Positions 49,440 through 57,884 are shown, numbered from the stretch's first letter. The stretch: 64,000 bases of DNA from JAHFRG01 sp036522275 (GCA_036522275.1 DATDGC010000073.1:1-64000), one strand, 5' to 3'. The notes: generated from the sequence alone by a model not told the origin. Numbers and translations are program-made.

Positions 49440-50063
49440 TCAGCTCCGGAATGCACCGGTAAGTTTTTTCGTCCAAGCGGAAAACCGGTGTCGCCTGGTT
49501 TCACGGTCCACCACGCTCTGGGTGGTGACCCAATTGAATTGAATCACGCGTCGGTCGCCGACGAACGGTTTATGGCCGTGATACGAATTGTCGCTGCGCA
49601 GGAACGCCAGTAGCGTTCCTTCGACTGGCGGCACTTCAACGATGACATCATCAAGGTTGTCGGAACGCAGTAGCCGCAGCCGACCGCCGGATTCCTCCCA
49701 AGCCGGATTCATGTAGATAAGCACCGTGATGATCTTGGTCTCAGTATCCGTGTGGATGCGGCCGTCCTTCGGACCGCAGCGGCCGCGGACTGTGATCATG
49801 GTCGGTCGTCCCGACAGATCAATGCCAAGCTTTTCTTCAAAGGCCGCGCGCATTTCGGGGCCGCGAAGCTCATTCAGGAATTCACCGAAGGAGGGGCCGT
49901 ACTGATGCTCTCCGACAGGGAAGCTTCCCGGCTGTGTGATTTTCGGGTAGTCCGCGTTGATCGCGGCGCAGGTGTCGGTATTCATAAAGCCCGGGACGAT
50001 CAAGTAATGAAACGGCTCTTTGATGAGCGGCGTATTCCGAAAACGCTGCAAATTAATGCTCAC
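49440..50063 (-). CDS. 2OG-Fe(II) oxygenase (prolyl-4-hydroxylase-like fold)
   Basis: A protein of about 207 residues, with PFHYLIVPGFMN at the start, GRIHTDTETKIITVLIYMNPAW carrying the His-X-Asp iron ligands, and LLAFLRSDNSYHGHKPFVGDRRVIQFNWV carrying the distal His and the basic 2OG residue. Members of this group often sit in surface-polysaccharide clusters with unknown substrates. The start is uncertain: GTG at 50063 fits the domain, TTG at 50156 gives a longer N-terminus. It ends directly before the GT9 gene start, so both are in one unit. Confidence 0.75.
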   Translation of the reverse strand: MSINLQRFRNTPLIKEPFHYLIVPGFMNTDTCAAINADYPKITQPGSFPVGEHQYGPSFGEFLNELRGPEMRAAFEEKLGIDLSGRPTMITVRGRCGPKDGRIHTDTETKIITVLIYMNPAWEESGGRLRLLRSDNLDDVIVEVPPVEGTLLAFLRSDNSYHGHKPFVGDRRVIQFNWVTTQSVVDRETRRHRFSAWTKKLTGAFRS

Positions 50064-50289
50064 GATGCGAGTCTTTCGCCGTACGGCCTGTGGTTGGTTC
50101 CCAAGGTGTCGATCATCACTTAATTTCAGTCTAAGGAGTTTTTTTACTGGACGCAACGGCGATTTGTCTGGGAAACATACCGGCGCCGATGCGTGTATTT
50201 CTCAGCACCGTGGTACGCGGGGCGCGCTGCCCTGCGCTCAGGCGATGTCGGGAACCAGGTGGTAGGTGAGCGGCTGGCTGGCGTGCACC

Positions 50290-50431
50290 GGCCAAGCCTC
50301 GGGCCCCGTGGCGGACTTCGTTGCATCGCCCGCGGCGCCCATAGGCCCAGGTGCTCGAGGATGCGTCGGATGACTGCCGGATCCTCGATCAGCGCAATGA
50401 CGCGCATCGGCTCCTTGCACTTGGTTCCTTA
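50290..50431 (-). pseudogene. C-terminal remnant of an IS91-type transposase
   Basis: The minus-strand frame reads KCKEPMRVIALIEDPAVIRR, then ILEHLGLWAP. This is the conserved C-terminal end of IS91/IS801-family transposases, where a Cys-rich 'CPxCGxPMRxIAFI' precedes 'ILxHLGL'. Only the tail remains; the frame then degenerates. It lies at the edge of the phosphonate island, next to the right 14-bp inverted repeat, and supports a transposition history. Confidence 0.6.
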
Positions 50432-50442
50432 GTGGTCTGTCC
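50429..50442 (-). repeat. Right copy of 14-bp inverted repeat bounding the phosphonate island
   Basis: TTAGTGGTCTGTCC is the exact reverse complement of 41504-41517. Beyond it lies the AT-rich CCATATATGCGATATATGCG (50443-50462), in contrast to the GC-rich surroundings. Confidence 0.6.
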
Positions 50443-50482
50443 CCATATATGCGATATATGCGATTAGGCCTCACTTCTCAGC

Positions 50483-51139
50483 CTATCTCGCGTCCCGATC
50501 GGAGGTTCCGATCTCCGCGGCGAGCGCCTTACGCTGGACGATGGCACTCAATCTTTGCCAGGTGATCACGGCGAACACCGGTCCACCAATCGATGCACCT
50601 ATCAAGAGCGGCATGCTCAAGCCGATCCATACCGCCGGCGCAAATAGGTACAGCACGTCGTCGAAGTCGAAGCCAAGAACGCCGGCGTAGGCCTTGTCGC
50701 CAGTCGCCGCGATCTTCTCCAATCGCTCGGAAAGAACCGAAGCAATCGCGACCGTAGAACCCGCGATGACGCCGAGTGCGATCGAAGCATGCCCGAGAAA
50801 ATTGTCGCGAAGGCCTATCCCTATCGCGACGAAGAATAGGGCGTTGATGGCGACGTCGCTGTAATAGTCGTAGAGATGCCCACCCGGGGAAGACATCCCA
50901 CCGATGCGCGCGAGCTCGCCATCGGCCCGGTCAAGAAAACACGACCCCAACCATAGGAGACCACCCCATAAATCCCAGGCCGGATCGCCGATCATGAACG
51001 CGGTGCAGGACGCAATGCCGGTGACGACGCGCGCGGTCGTCAGATCGTTGGGCGTGACGCCCGTACCGATCAGGGGGCGAACGGCGACGCGAGCAAGACG
51101 GTGGGTCCACGACGTGAACGGCTCCGTGATACGAAGCAT
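50483..51139 (-). CDS. CDP-alcohol phosphatidyltransferase (second copy)
   Basis: A 218-residue paralogue of the enzyme at 47112-47723. The signature is intact: LDRADGELARIGGMSSPGGH then LYDYYSD. N-termini align too (WIHRLVRVGVRPLV versus WTHRLARVAVRPLI), so they are related by duplication or shared origin but well diverged. It may transfer a different head group or use a different lipid. The ATG at 51139 overlaps the stop of a short upstream frame as TGATG. It lies outside the 14-bp inverted repeat but inside the segment bounded by the ABC-gene duplication. Confidence 0.85.
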   Translation of the reverse strand: MLRITEPFTSWTHRLARVAVRPLIGTGVTPNDLTTARVVTGIASCTAFMIGDPAWDLWGGLLWLGSCFLDRADGELARIGGMSSPGGHLYDYYSDVAINALFFVAIGIGLRDNFLGHASIALGVIAGSTVAIASVLSERLEKIAATGDKAYAGVLGFDFDDVLYLFAPAVWIGLSMPLLIGASIGGPVFAVITWQRLSAIVQRKALAAEIGTSDRDAR

Positions 51140-51231
51140 CAGGCGGCGTCCTGCTTGACCGGAGCGACGGCACTCGCAAGCCGGCGACCCTCGATCGCTT
51201 GCCAGACTAGCATCACCGGCGGGGCGGGCTG
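51139..51231 (-). other. Probable 3' remnant of a gene coupled to the second CDP-alcohol phosphatidyltransferase
   Basis: A frame ending PPVMLVWQAIEGRRLASAVA then PVKQDAA stops at 51139 with TGATG overlap to the next gene. The overlap suggests a real 3' end. Upstream the frame extends to 51342 but loses coding character, and no family is recognised. A 5'-truncated gene at the island edge is the likely explanation. Confidence 0.35.
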
Positions 51232-51414
51232 CCCTCCCGCCTTCCACAACCCGCGGGAAGGGCCAGAGTCCCTCTTGCCCCAAGCCCCGCGCACGGGGGT
51301 GCACCAGGCGCACGAAGGCAATGGGTCGCAACTAGCGTACATAGGGTCGGCTCTTTATTTTATATGTCGTAGTGAGAAACCCGGTTAGCTCAGATCACGA
51401 TCTCGATAAAATGT
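51140..51414. other. Island edge between the CDP-alcohol gene and the ABC exporter
   Basis: Apart from the short remnant frame at its left, no gene is seen. Around 51350-51414 the sequence becomes AT-rich. The ABC exporter stop codon at 51415 marks the likely junction of the island with the old chromosome. Confidence 0.4.
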
Positions 51415-53241
51415 TTATCTGACTGCCACCGCTAACTCGCGCTTGATCTCCGTTCCGACGCGCTCGGCTTCTTCCTGCTGCTGCAGCGCCCACATGTGCG
51501 CGTAGACGCCCTGATTTTCCAAAAGCTCGCGATGGGTGCCGCGCTCGATGATGCGACCGTGGTCCATCACCAGAATCTGGTCGGCATCGACGATGGTGGA
51601 CAGCCGGTGGGCGATGGTAAGCGTGGTGCGGTTGGCGGCGATGCGCCTGAGTTCCGCCTGAATCGCTTTTTCCGATTTCGAATCGAGCGCTGAAGTCGCT
51701 TCATCAAAAATCAGTATTCGCGGATTTTTCAAGATCGCCCGGGCAATCGCCACACGCTGCTTCTCGCCGCCGGAAAGCTTCAAGCCACGCTCGCCCACCA
51801 TGGAGTCGTAACCGTCCGGCAGCGTCACGATGAAGTCATGAATGTGCGCCGATTTCGCCGCCTCGATGACTTCTTCGCGGGAAGCAGTGGGGCAACCGTA
51901 ATTGATGTTGTAAAAAATGGTGTCGTTGAACAGCACCGTGTCTTGCGGAACGATGCCAATCACCGCACGCAGGGATTTTTGCGTCACTTCGCGGATGTCC
52001 TGGCCGTTCACCGTGATGCGGCCTCGCCCGACATCGTAGAAGCGGAACAGCAGCCGCGCCAGAGTGGACTTGCCCGAGCCGCTGTGACCCACTACTGCAA
52101 CCGTCTTCCCCGGCGCAATCTCGAAACTCACATCAAACAGGATCTGACGCTTCGGCTCATAATTGAAATTCACGCTGTCGAAACACACCGCCGCCTTCCC
52201 TGCCACAAGATCATGCGCGCCAGGCCGGTCCTGGATATCCAGGTTTTCTTCCAGCAGGTTGAACATTTTCTCCATATCGGCGAGCGAATGGCGGATCTCG
52301 CGGTACACAAAACCCAGGAAGTTGAGCGGCAGATACAGCTGCAGCATGAAGGCGTTCACCAGCACCAGGTCGCCCAATGTCATCGTGCCGCTGACCACGC
52401 CGTGCGCCGCCAGCACCATTAGGAGCGTCATGCCCACTGCGATGATGGCGGATTGCCCGGCGTTCAATCCTGCCAACGAAGTCTGGTTGAGCACCGCCGC
52501 TTTTTCCCACACCTGCAGGCCTTCGTCGTAGCGCCGTGCTTCCCATTCTTCGTTGCCGAAATATTTTACCGTCTCATAATTGAGCAGGCTGTCTATGGCG
52601 CGGGTGTTGGCCTTGGAGTCCGAGTCATTCATGGTGCGGCGGAACACCATGCGCCATTCCGTCACCATCAGGGTAAACACGATGTAAATGGCCAGCGTGA
52701 CGAAAGTCACCACCGCAAACCACACGTCGTAATTGATGAGCAGGATTGCCGCCACCAGCGCGATTTCCACAAAGGTGGGCAAAATGTTGAACAGCATGAA
52801 CTGCAGCAGGAAGGAAATGCCGCGGCTGCCGCGCTCGATGTCGCGCGACACCCCGCCGGTCTGCCGGTCCAGATGGAAGCGCAGGGAAAGCAAATGCAAA
52901 TGGCTGAAGACTTTGAGTGCCACGCGGCGGATCGCACGTTGTGTCACCTTGGCGAACACCGCGTCACGCAGCTCGCCAAACAGCGTGGCGGAAAAGCGCA
53001 GCAAGCCATAACCTGCGAGCAGCGCGATGGGCAATGCCAGCAGCGCGTCTTTCAAACTCAACGAATCAACGATGCCTTTAAGCACCAACGGCACCGCGAC
53101 ATTGGCGACTTTGGCAAAGACCAGCAAGGTGAGGGCCAGCGCTACACGCCCCCTGAATTCCCATAGATAAGGGACCAGGGTCTTGATGGTATTCCAATCT
53201 TTGCGGTTCTTCGGCGGCTTGCCGAAATGGGTGATGCGCAT
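51415..53241 (-). CDS. Atm1-type ABC exporter (permease-ATPase fusion)
   Basis: A 608-residue half-transporter. The first 330 residues have six membrane segments with the Atm1-family phrase DSLLNYETVKYFGNEEWEARRYDEGL. The ATPase has Walker A VVGHSGSGKSTLARLLFRF, signature LSGGEKQRVAIARAIL and Walker B ILIFDEATSALD. Atm1-like exporters move glutathione-linked sulphur or metal compounds out of the cytoplasm. The last 20 residues after LQQQEEA differ from those in the duplicated fragment at 41309, so the native 3' end may have been swapped when the island inserted. Confidence 0.88.
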   Translation of the reverse strand: MRITHFGKPPKNRKDWNTIKTLVPYLWEFRGRVALALTLLVFAKVANVAVPLVLKGIVDSLSLKDALLALPIALLAGYGLLRFSATLFGELRDAVFAKVTQRAIRRVALKVFSHLHLLSLRFHLDRQTGGVSRDIERGSRGISFLLQFMLFNILPTFVEIALVAAILLINYDVWFAVVTFVTLAIYIVFTLMVTEWRMVFRRTMNDSDSKANTRAIDSLLNYETVKYFGNEEWEARRYDEGLQVWEKAAVLNQTSLAGLNAGQSAIIAVGMTLLMVLAAHGVVSGTMTLGDLVLVNAFMLQLYLPLNFLGFVYREIRHSLADMEKMFNLLEENLDIQDRPGAHDLVAGKAAVCFDSVNFNYEPKRQILFDVSFEIAPGKTVAVVGHSGSGKSTLARLLFRFYDVGRGRITVNGQDIREVTQKSLRAVIGIVPQDTVLFNDTIFYNINYGCPTASREEVIEAAKSAHIHDFIVTLPDGYDSMVGERGLKLSGGEKQRVAIARAILKNPRILIFDEATSALDSKSEKAIQAELRRIAANRTTLTIAHRLSTIVDADQILVMDHGRIIERGTHRELLENQGVYAHMWALQQQEEAERVGTEIKRELAVAVR

Positions 53242-53368
53242 GACTGTTGGCTTTCTAAAGTCTTAGAGTATCACCCTGTGCAGTGATTGGCGAGCCAGAA
53301 AAAAATGACGCAGCGGCATAACGCTACGGATTTCCTATGTAGGTCATAATCGCCTAATGGCGCGGCTT

Positions 53369-53646
53369 AAGGAACCTCTGATTGAGTCCATCGTGTGCGC
53401 GACGGTGTGCAATCCGGGCGCAGGGCGCGACGCGAGGAGTGTCGTTTGGTGGAGGCCAAACAAGCGACGAACAACAAAGCCATGTGCACGGATTGCCCCG
53501 TCCCTTTGGGTTGCGGCGACTGGGCAGACATCTGCGGTGTTGCTCGGGCTTGCGTTATGGCTTGATAGCGCTGCGCCCTCGCGCCTAGCATCTGGCCGCC
53601 CATCGTCCACAACGCGTCACGCGCGGGACTCAATCAGAGGTTCCTT
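53369..53646. mobile_element. 278-bp GGAACC element with perfect 21-bp ends
   Basis: AAGGAACCTCTGATTGAGTC plus C (53369-53389) is perfectly mirrored by the right end (53626-53646). The core CCCGTCCCTTTGGGTTGCGG (53497-53516) matches that of the copy at 39769. There is no transposase. The right end overlaps the 3' end of clsB and supplies its last codons and TGA stop. It fills most of the gap between clsB and the ABC exporter gene. Confidence 0.85.
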
Positions 53647-54806
53647 GGTTCCTGTTCCCGCCCGTAACCAAACACGCCGGTGATGAAGCGCGCCACGCCA
53701 TAGCAGATCCAGATCAGGATGCGCTGCGCGAGCGGCTGGTTTGTCCAGCGTTCGCGCACTACTTGGGCTGCGCCATGCGCGACCGCCTGCATCAGGCTTT
53801 GCCTGAGCTGCTGGGCAAAGCCGCGGTCTTCCACCATCACGTTCGCTTCCCGCCCCAGTAACATGCTGAAGGGATCGATGTTGGAGGAACCGACCGTTGC
53901 CCAATAGCCGTCCATCACCGCCACTTTGGCGTGCATGAAGCTCTTGTGGTACTCGTAAATCTCCACGCCGGCATCCAAAAAATAGCCATACAGCGCCCGC
54001 GAAGCGTAGTGCAGCAACACATATTCCACCCGCCCTTGCAGGAGCAGGATCACGCGCACACCACGCGCCGCAGCGTTCACCAGCGCGCGGCGGAAATTAC
54101 GGCCGGGAAGAAAATAGGCGTTGGCGATGATGATTTCCTGTTTGGCGCCGGCAATCGCATTGAGATAGGCCTGTTCGATATCGCGGCGATGGCGCAAGTT
54201 GTCGCGGGTGACCAGCGCCGCGCGCTGTTCCCCGCAGGGCTGAACCGCCGCCGGCAGGCCCTTGGTGTGGCGCCATTCCCGTCGCAGATGCGTCCATGTG
54301 ACTCGCGCCCACAGGTCTCTCGCCGCGGCATGAACCACCCGCAACAGTAGCCCCTCGATCTTTACCGCATAATCGAAGCGCGGCGGGACCTGCTTAGGCG
54401 TGTGCATGTCGTCAATGATGTTGATGCCGCCAACGAACGCAATCCTGTTGTCAATCATCACGAGTTTGCGGTGCATGCGCCGCAGCCGCTGGCGCCTGAA
54501 TTGGAAGCTCAAGACCTCCGGCCGGAACAGCAGCACCTGAATATCCGCCCGGGTCATGTCGTCAATCATTTCCTGAGGCAGGGACTTTGAGCCGAAACCG
54601 TCCAGCAGCAGATGCACCGCGACTCCGCGCTGCGCCGCGCGCTTCAAAGCTTCGGCGATGCGCCTGCCGGTGTCATCGTTTTCAAAAATATACGCTTCGA
54701 GGAAAATCTCCGAAGCCGCATTATCGATTGCCTTTCCCAGCTCGGGAAAATACTCGGCTCCGTTATGCAGCAGCGTGACCCTGTTGCCCGCAAAAAAACG
54801 CATCAT
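53634..54806 (-). CDS. clsB: Cardiolipin synthase B (phospholipase D family)
   Basis: A 390-residue protein with two HKD motifs: MHRKLVMIDNRIAFVGGINIIDD and MHAKVAVMDGYWATVGSSNIDPFSM. It starts MMRFFAGNRVTLLHNGAEYFP, typical of ClsB/YbhO, and makes cardiolipin from phosphatidylglycerol and another phospholipid. The upstream YbhP-like gene reproduces the E. coli ybhP-clsB order. The last residues (PRNL) and stop are encoded by a mobile-element end, so the C-terminus was changed by insertion. Confidence 0.9.
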   Translation of the reverse strand: MMRFFAGNRVTLLHNGAEYFPELGKAIDNAASEIFLEAYIFENDDTGRRIAEALKRAAQRGVAVHLLLDGFGSKSLPQEMIDDMTRADIQVLLFRPEVLSFQFRRQRLRRMHRKLVMIDNRIAFVGGINIIDDMHTPKQVPPRFDYAVKIEGLLLRVVHAAARDLWARVTWTHLRREWRHTKGLPAAVQPCGEQRAALVTRDNLRHRRDIEQAYLNAIAGAKQEIIIANAYFLPGRNFRRALVNAAARGVRVILLLQGRVEYVLLHYASRALYGYFLDAGVEIYEYHKSFMHAKVAVMDGYWATVGSSNIDPFSMLLGREANVMVEDRGFAQQLRQSLMQAVAHGAAQVVRERWTNQPLAQRILIWICYGVARFITGVFGYGREQEPRNL

Positions 54807-54872
54807 TGCACCACAAAATTAAGCTGGGAGATTTGCCGCGGAATAAACTAGGCTGCGCGCGCCGGCAGCGCA

Positions 54873-55625
54873 TTAAACCCGCATCATGGTTGCGGAGAGA
54901 GCGGCATGGTCGGAAATTTTCGACCACGGCCGGCCACGATGCACATGCACGCGCTCGACGCGGAAGCCGCGCACGTAAATGCGGTCCAGCCGGAACACCG
55001 GCATCGCCGCCGGGTAGCTGCGCGCAGGCCTGCCGCGGATGAGTTCGAATACTTCGTGCAAGTGCAGCGAATCGGCGAAAATCCTGCCCGCCTTGCTGCG
55101 CCAATCGTTGAAATCGCCGGCGATGATGAGCGGCGCGTGCGCCGGCACCAGTATTTCGATATGCTCGCGCAACGCCAGCAACTGCTTTTCGCGCCAGCGC
55201 GAAAACAAGCCCAGATGCACGTTGATGCAATGCAGATGCTCATTCCACCCCGGCAGTTTCATCTCACAATGCAGCATGCCGCGGTTTTCCAGTGTATGCG
55301 CGGAAACATCCAAGTTGTCCCAGTGCACGATCGGGAAGCGGCTCAAAATGGCGTTGCCGTGGTGACCTTCGTCATACACTGAATTCTTGCCGTAGCTGAA
55401 ATCGCTCCACACCGTATCGGCGAGGAATTCGTATTGGGGTTTTTGCGGCCAGTTGGCATAGCGCGCAGCATGGTGGTCGTGATAGCCCTGCACTTCCTGC
55501 AGGAACACCACGTCTGCGCGCATCGCGTGCAGCCGCTCGCGCAGCTCGTGCACCATCATGCGCCGGTTGAAATGCGAGAAGCCCTTGTGGATGTTGTAGG
55601 TTGCAACATGCAAAGTTTTGCTCAT
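54873..55625 (-). CDS. YbhP-like endonuclease/exonuclease/phosphatase family protein
   Basis: A 250-residue EEP-fold protein with YNIHKGFSHFNRRMMVHELRE, VFLQEVQGYH, IIAGDFNDW and the terminal SDHAAL, the catalytic Asp-His pair. E. coli YbhP precedes clsB and is of unknown function, possibly in phospholipid or lipid-phosphate metabolism. Starting MSKTLHV at 55625 is chosen over a longer frame. The gap to clsB is 66 bp, consistent with an operon. Confidence 0.87.
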   Translation of the reverse strand: MSKTLHVATYNIHKGFSHFNRRMMVHELRERLHAMRADVVFLQEVQGYHDHHAARYANWPQKPQYEFLADTVWSDFSYGKNSVYDEGHHGNAILSRFPIVHWDNLDVSAHTLENRGMLHCEMKLPGWNEHLHCINVHLGLFSRWREKQLLALREHIEILVPAHAPLIIAGDFNDWRSKAGRIFADSLHLHEVFELIRGRPARSYPAAMPVFRLDRIYVRGFRVERVHVHRGRPWSKISDHAALSATMMRV

Positions 55626-55697
55626 GATTGGGCGCAGCCCGTAGTCAGCCTGAGGAATGGTTGAACGCCGCGGCAACTCCCGCGCCGCGCGTAGAGC

Positions 55698-56798
55698 TTA
55701 ATCGGAGGAGTCTAGCATGCGCTGCAAGGACAGCCGCGCCAGGTCGGCGTCGCGCTGCGGCACGCGGATTTGGTTCACTACCTTGCCCGCAACCAGATTT
55801 TCCAACGACCAGGCGAGATGCTGGGGATCGATGCGCGCCATGGTCGAACACATGCACACCGTGGGCGCCATGAACTGCACGATTTTGCCTTCCGGCTTGA
55901 CTTCCTCCGCAAGGCGGCTTACGAGGTTCAGCTCCGTGCCCACCAGCCAGCGTGTGTTAGGCTTGCCCGCTTTTACGGTTTTAAGAATGGTTTCGGTGGA
56001 GCCCACGTAATCCGAGAGCTTACACACCTCGAAATTGCATTCGGGGTGTGAAATCACGATGCCGTCGGGGTGCTGATTGCGGAATTTGAGCACGTGCTGC
56101 GGCTGGAACATCTGGTGCACCGAGCAATGGCCTTTCCACAGCAGGATTTTTGCTTTCTGGATTTGCTCGGCAGTCAGCCCGCCCATCGGCTCGTCGGGAT
56201 CCCATACCGGCATTTCATCGAGCGGAATGCCCATCTTGTAGCCGCTCCAGCGGCCCAAGTGTTGGTCAGGAAAGAACAGTGCCTTCTCGCGCTGCTTGAA
56301 TGACCATTCGAGAATTTTTCCGGCGTTGCTGGAAGTGCAGACGATGCCGCCATGCTCGCCGCAGAATGCTTTCAAATCGGCGGCGGAGTTAATATATGTC
56401 ACCGGTGAGACCGTTTGCTCGGGATCGAAAACTTCGGCAAGCTCGCGCCACACCCGCTCCACTTTGGCAAGGTTAGCCATGTCCGCCATCGAGCAGCCGG
56501 CGTTCATGTCAGGCAGAATCACGGTGCGCCTGGCTAAGGTGACGATATCCGCCACTTCAGCCATGAAGTGCACGCCGCAGAACACAATGTATTCAGCGGA
56601 AGTCTCCGCCGCCAAACGCGAGAGCTTGAGCGAATCGCCAGTGAGATCGGCGTGCTTGTAGACATCGGCGCGTTGATAGTGGTGGCCGAGTATCACCGCG
56701 CGCTTGCCCAAAGCAGCCTTCGCCGCGAGGATGCGTTCCTTGCAGGCTTCGTCCTGCATCCGGCTGAATCGGTCAAAAGCTATTGCACTGGATTGCAT
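55698..56798 (-). CDS. nadA: Quinolinate synthase
   Basis: A 366-residue NadA. It condenses iminoaspartate with dihydroxyacetone phosphate to quinolinate for NAD synthesis, using a [4Fe-4S] cluster. Seen are VILGHHYQRADVYKHADLTGDSLKLS, FCGVHFMAEVADI, NAGCSMADM, HPECNFEV and PTVCMCSTMARI, which provide the cluster cysteines and substrate residues. The length matches the family. It is not near nadB or nadC here. Confidence 0.95.
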   Translation of the reverse strand: MQSSAIAFDRFSRMQDEACKERILAAKAALGKRAVILGHHYQRADVYKHADLTGDSLKLSRLAAETSAEYIVFCGVHFMAEVADIVTLARRTVILPDMNAGCSMADMANLAKVERVWRELAEVFDPEQTVSPVTYINSAADLKAFCGEHGGIVCTSSNAGKILEWSFKQREKALFFPDQHLGRWSGYKMGIPLDEMPVWDPDEPMGGLTAEQIQKAKILLWKGHCSVHQMFQPQHVLKFRNQHPDGIVISHPECNFEVCKLSDYVGSTETILKTVKAGKPNTRWLVGTELNLVSRLAEEVKPEGKIVQFMAPTVCMCSTMARIDPQHLAWSLENLVAGKVVNQIRVPQRDADLARLSLQRMLDSSD

Positions 56799-56889
56799 GG
56801 CAAAATCTCATAAAGTTCCACTGCTGACGCTGTGTTGATGCATCGCTAACATTACCATAATAAGACAAAAAATCCAGCCCAATGTTGCA

Positions 56890-57336
56890 TCAATGCAGGA
56901 TAAATCTTGGCAGTGCCAAAATCGCGTCGCGGTTGCTCCAGGAAAAGCATTTTTGCGCCGCTTCCTGATACGGCAACCAGGCAAAACCTAGATGCTCGCG
57001 CGGTGCAACCGCCACTGGAAGCGGCTTCGGTACCAGCAAACCAAAGACATGCTCGGTATTTTTCGTCACTCGCGGAGGATAGCGGTGCCGCCACTCAGGA
57101 AAAATTTTATATTGGTTCTCGACGTTCCAATCCGTCAGCGCATACTTCCGCGCATCCAGCCTGGTCTCTTCCAGTACTTCACGAATCGCGGTTTGCTCCA
57201 AAGTTTCACCCTCATTCAAACTGCCGGTCACGGATTGCCAGTAGTCGGGATGGTCGGCGCGTTCAAGTAACAGCACCTGTAGATCGGGGGTATGAACTAT
57301 TACCAGGACTGAAACAGGTATCTTGTAAGTCTTCAC
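56890..57336 (-). CDS. nudB: Dihydroneopterin triphosphate diphosphatase
   Basis: A 148-residue Nudix hydrolase. The Nudix box is GSLNEGETLEQTAIREVLEETRLD, and the start YKIPVSVLVIVHTPDLQVLLLERADHPDYWQSVTGSL is typical of NudB. It removes pyrophosphate from dihydroneopterin triphosphate in folate synthesis. In betaproteobacteria nudB usually follows aspS; here three extra genes intervene. The GTG at 57336 overlaps the upstream stop as GTGA. Confidence 0.9.
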   Translation of the reverse strand: MKTYKIPVSVLVIVHTPDLQVLLLERADHPDYWQSVTGSLNEGETLEQTAIREVLEETRLDARKYALTDWNVENQYKIFPEWRHRYPPRVTKNTEHVFGLLVPKPLPVAVAPREHLGFAWLPYQEAAQKCFSWSNRDAILALPRFILH

Positions 57337-57683
57337 GGAGTCCGCTTGTTGTCAATTAAGTCAATATACTCATCCGTATGGTACTCAATCGCTTCAGAAG
57401 CATAATTCAGATCCACATCATAAGCGGCATTGAAGAGAATATTGAGCGCAGCGAACATGTTGAATTCCAACCCCGATTCCTTCATCTGTTGTTTCACTTC
57501 GTCGAGTCCTAACGCTGAAGGTACTATTGTGTTACGGAATGGCTCAAACGCATTTAGCACTTTCCGCTTTTGCTCAGAGTCAGGGGAAACCGCTAGGAGA
57601 TCGACAATGCTATTTAAGAGCGTTTCGACAATCTCGGTTTGCGGGAGAAAATTGAACGTCCTTCCACTACTGAATCGGCTCAA
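57333..57683 (-). CDS. Hypothetical protein beside the DpnI-like endonuclease
   Basis: A protein of about 116 residues, possibly starting at TTG 57683, since GAGGAAG lies about seven bases upstream; a TTG at 57698 is the alternative. It includes NSIVDLLAVSPDSEQKRKVLN and LEFNMFAALNILFNAAYDVDL, and looks helical and acidic at the end. I recognise no family. It overlaps the 70-residue gene upstream and nudB downstream, so it is part of a tightly packed unit. Its AT-rich composition matches the DpnI-like gene, suggesting acquisition together. Confidence 0.55.
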   Translation of the reverse strand: MSRFSSGRTFNFLPQTEIVETLLNSIVDLLAVSPDSEQKRKVLNAFEPFRNTIVPSALGLDEVKQQMKESGLEFNMFAALNILFNAAYDVDLNYASEAIEYHTDEYIDLIDNKRTP

Positions 57684-57879
57684 AGTAATCTTCCTCAATT
57701 ATCCCCGTACCGATTAGACGTCTCATTTCACCTGGTGCTTTGACCAGGCATTTTTCGAGAACGTTACGCATTAAGTCCGCATCCTCAGGAAAATCTCCGC
57801 TGCCTGACCATTCATCGCTGATGCGCTCGGCGATAGCCCTTGCCCACATACGACGGTTTTCAAGACGCTGGAGCTTCAT
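57667..57879 (-). CDS. Small hypothetical protein beside the DpnI-like endonuclease
   Basis: A 70-residue protein with MKLQRLENRRMWARAIAERI at the start and GEMRRLIGTGIIEEDYFEPIQ at the end. It is charged and soluble, and unrecognised. It begins 5 bp after the DpnI-like stop and overlaps the next small gene, so all three are probably co-expressed. A role linked to DNA binding or nuclease control is possible but not supported by a motif. Confidence 0.5.
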   Translation of the reverse strand: MKLQRLENRRMWARAIAERISDEWSGSGDFPEDADLMRNVLEKCLVKAPGEMRRLIGTGIIEEDYFEPIQ

Positions 57880-57884
57880 AATTA

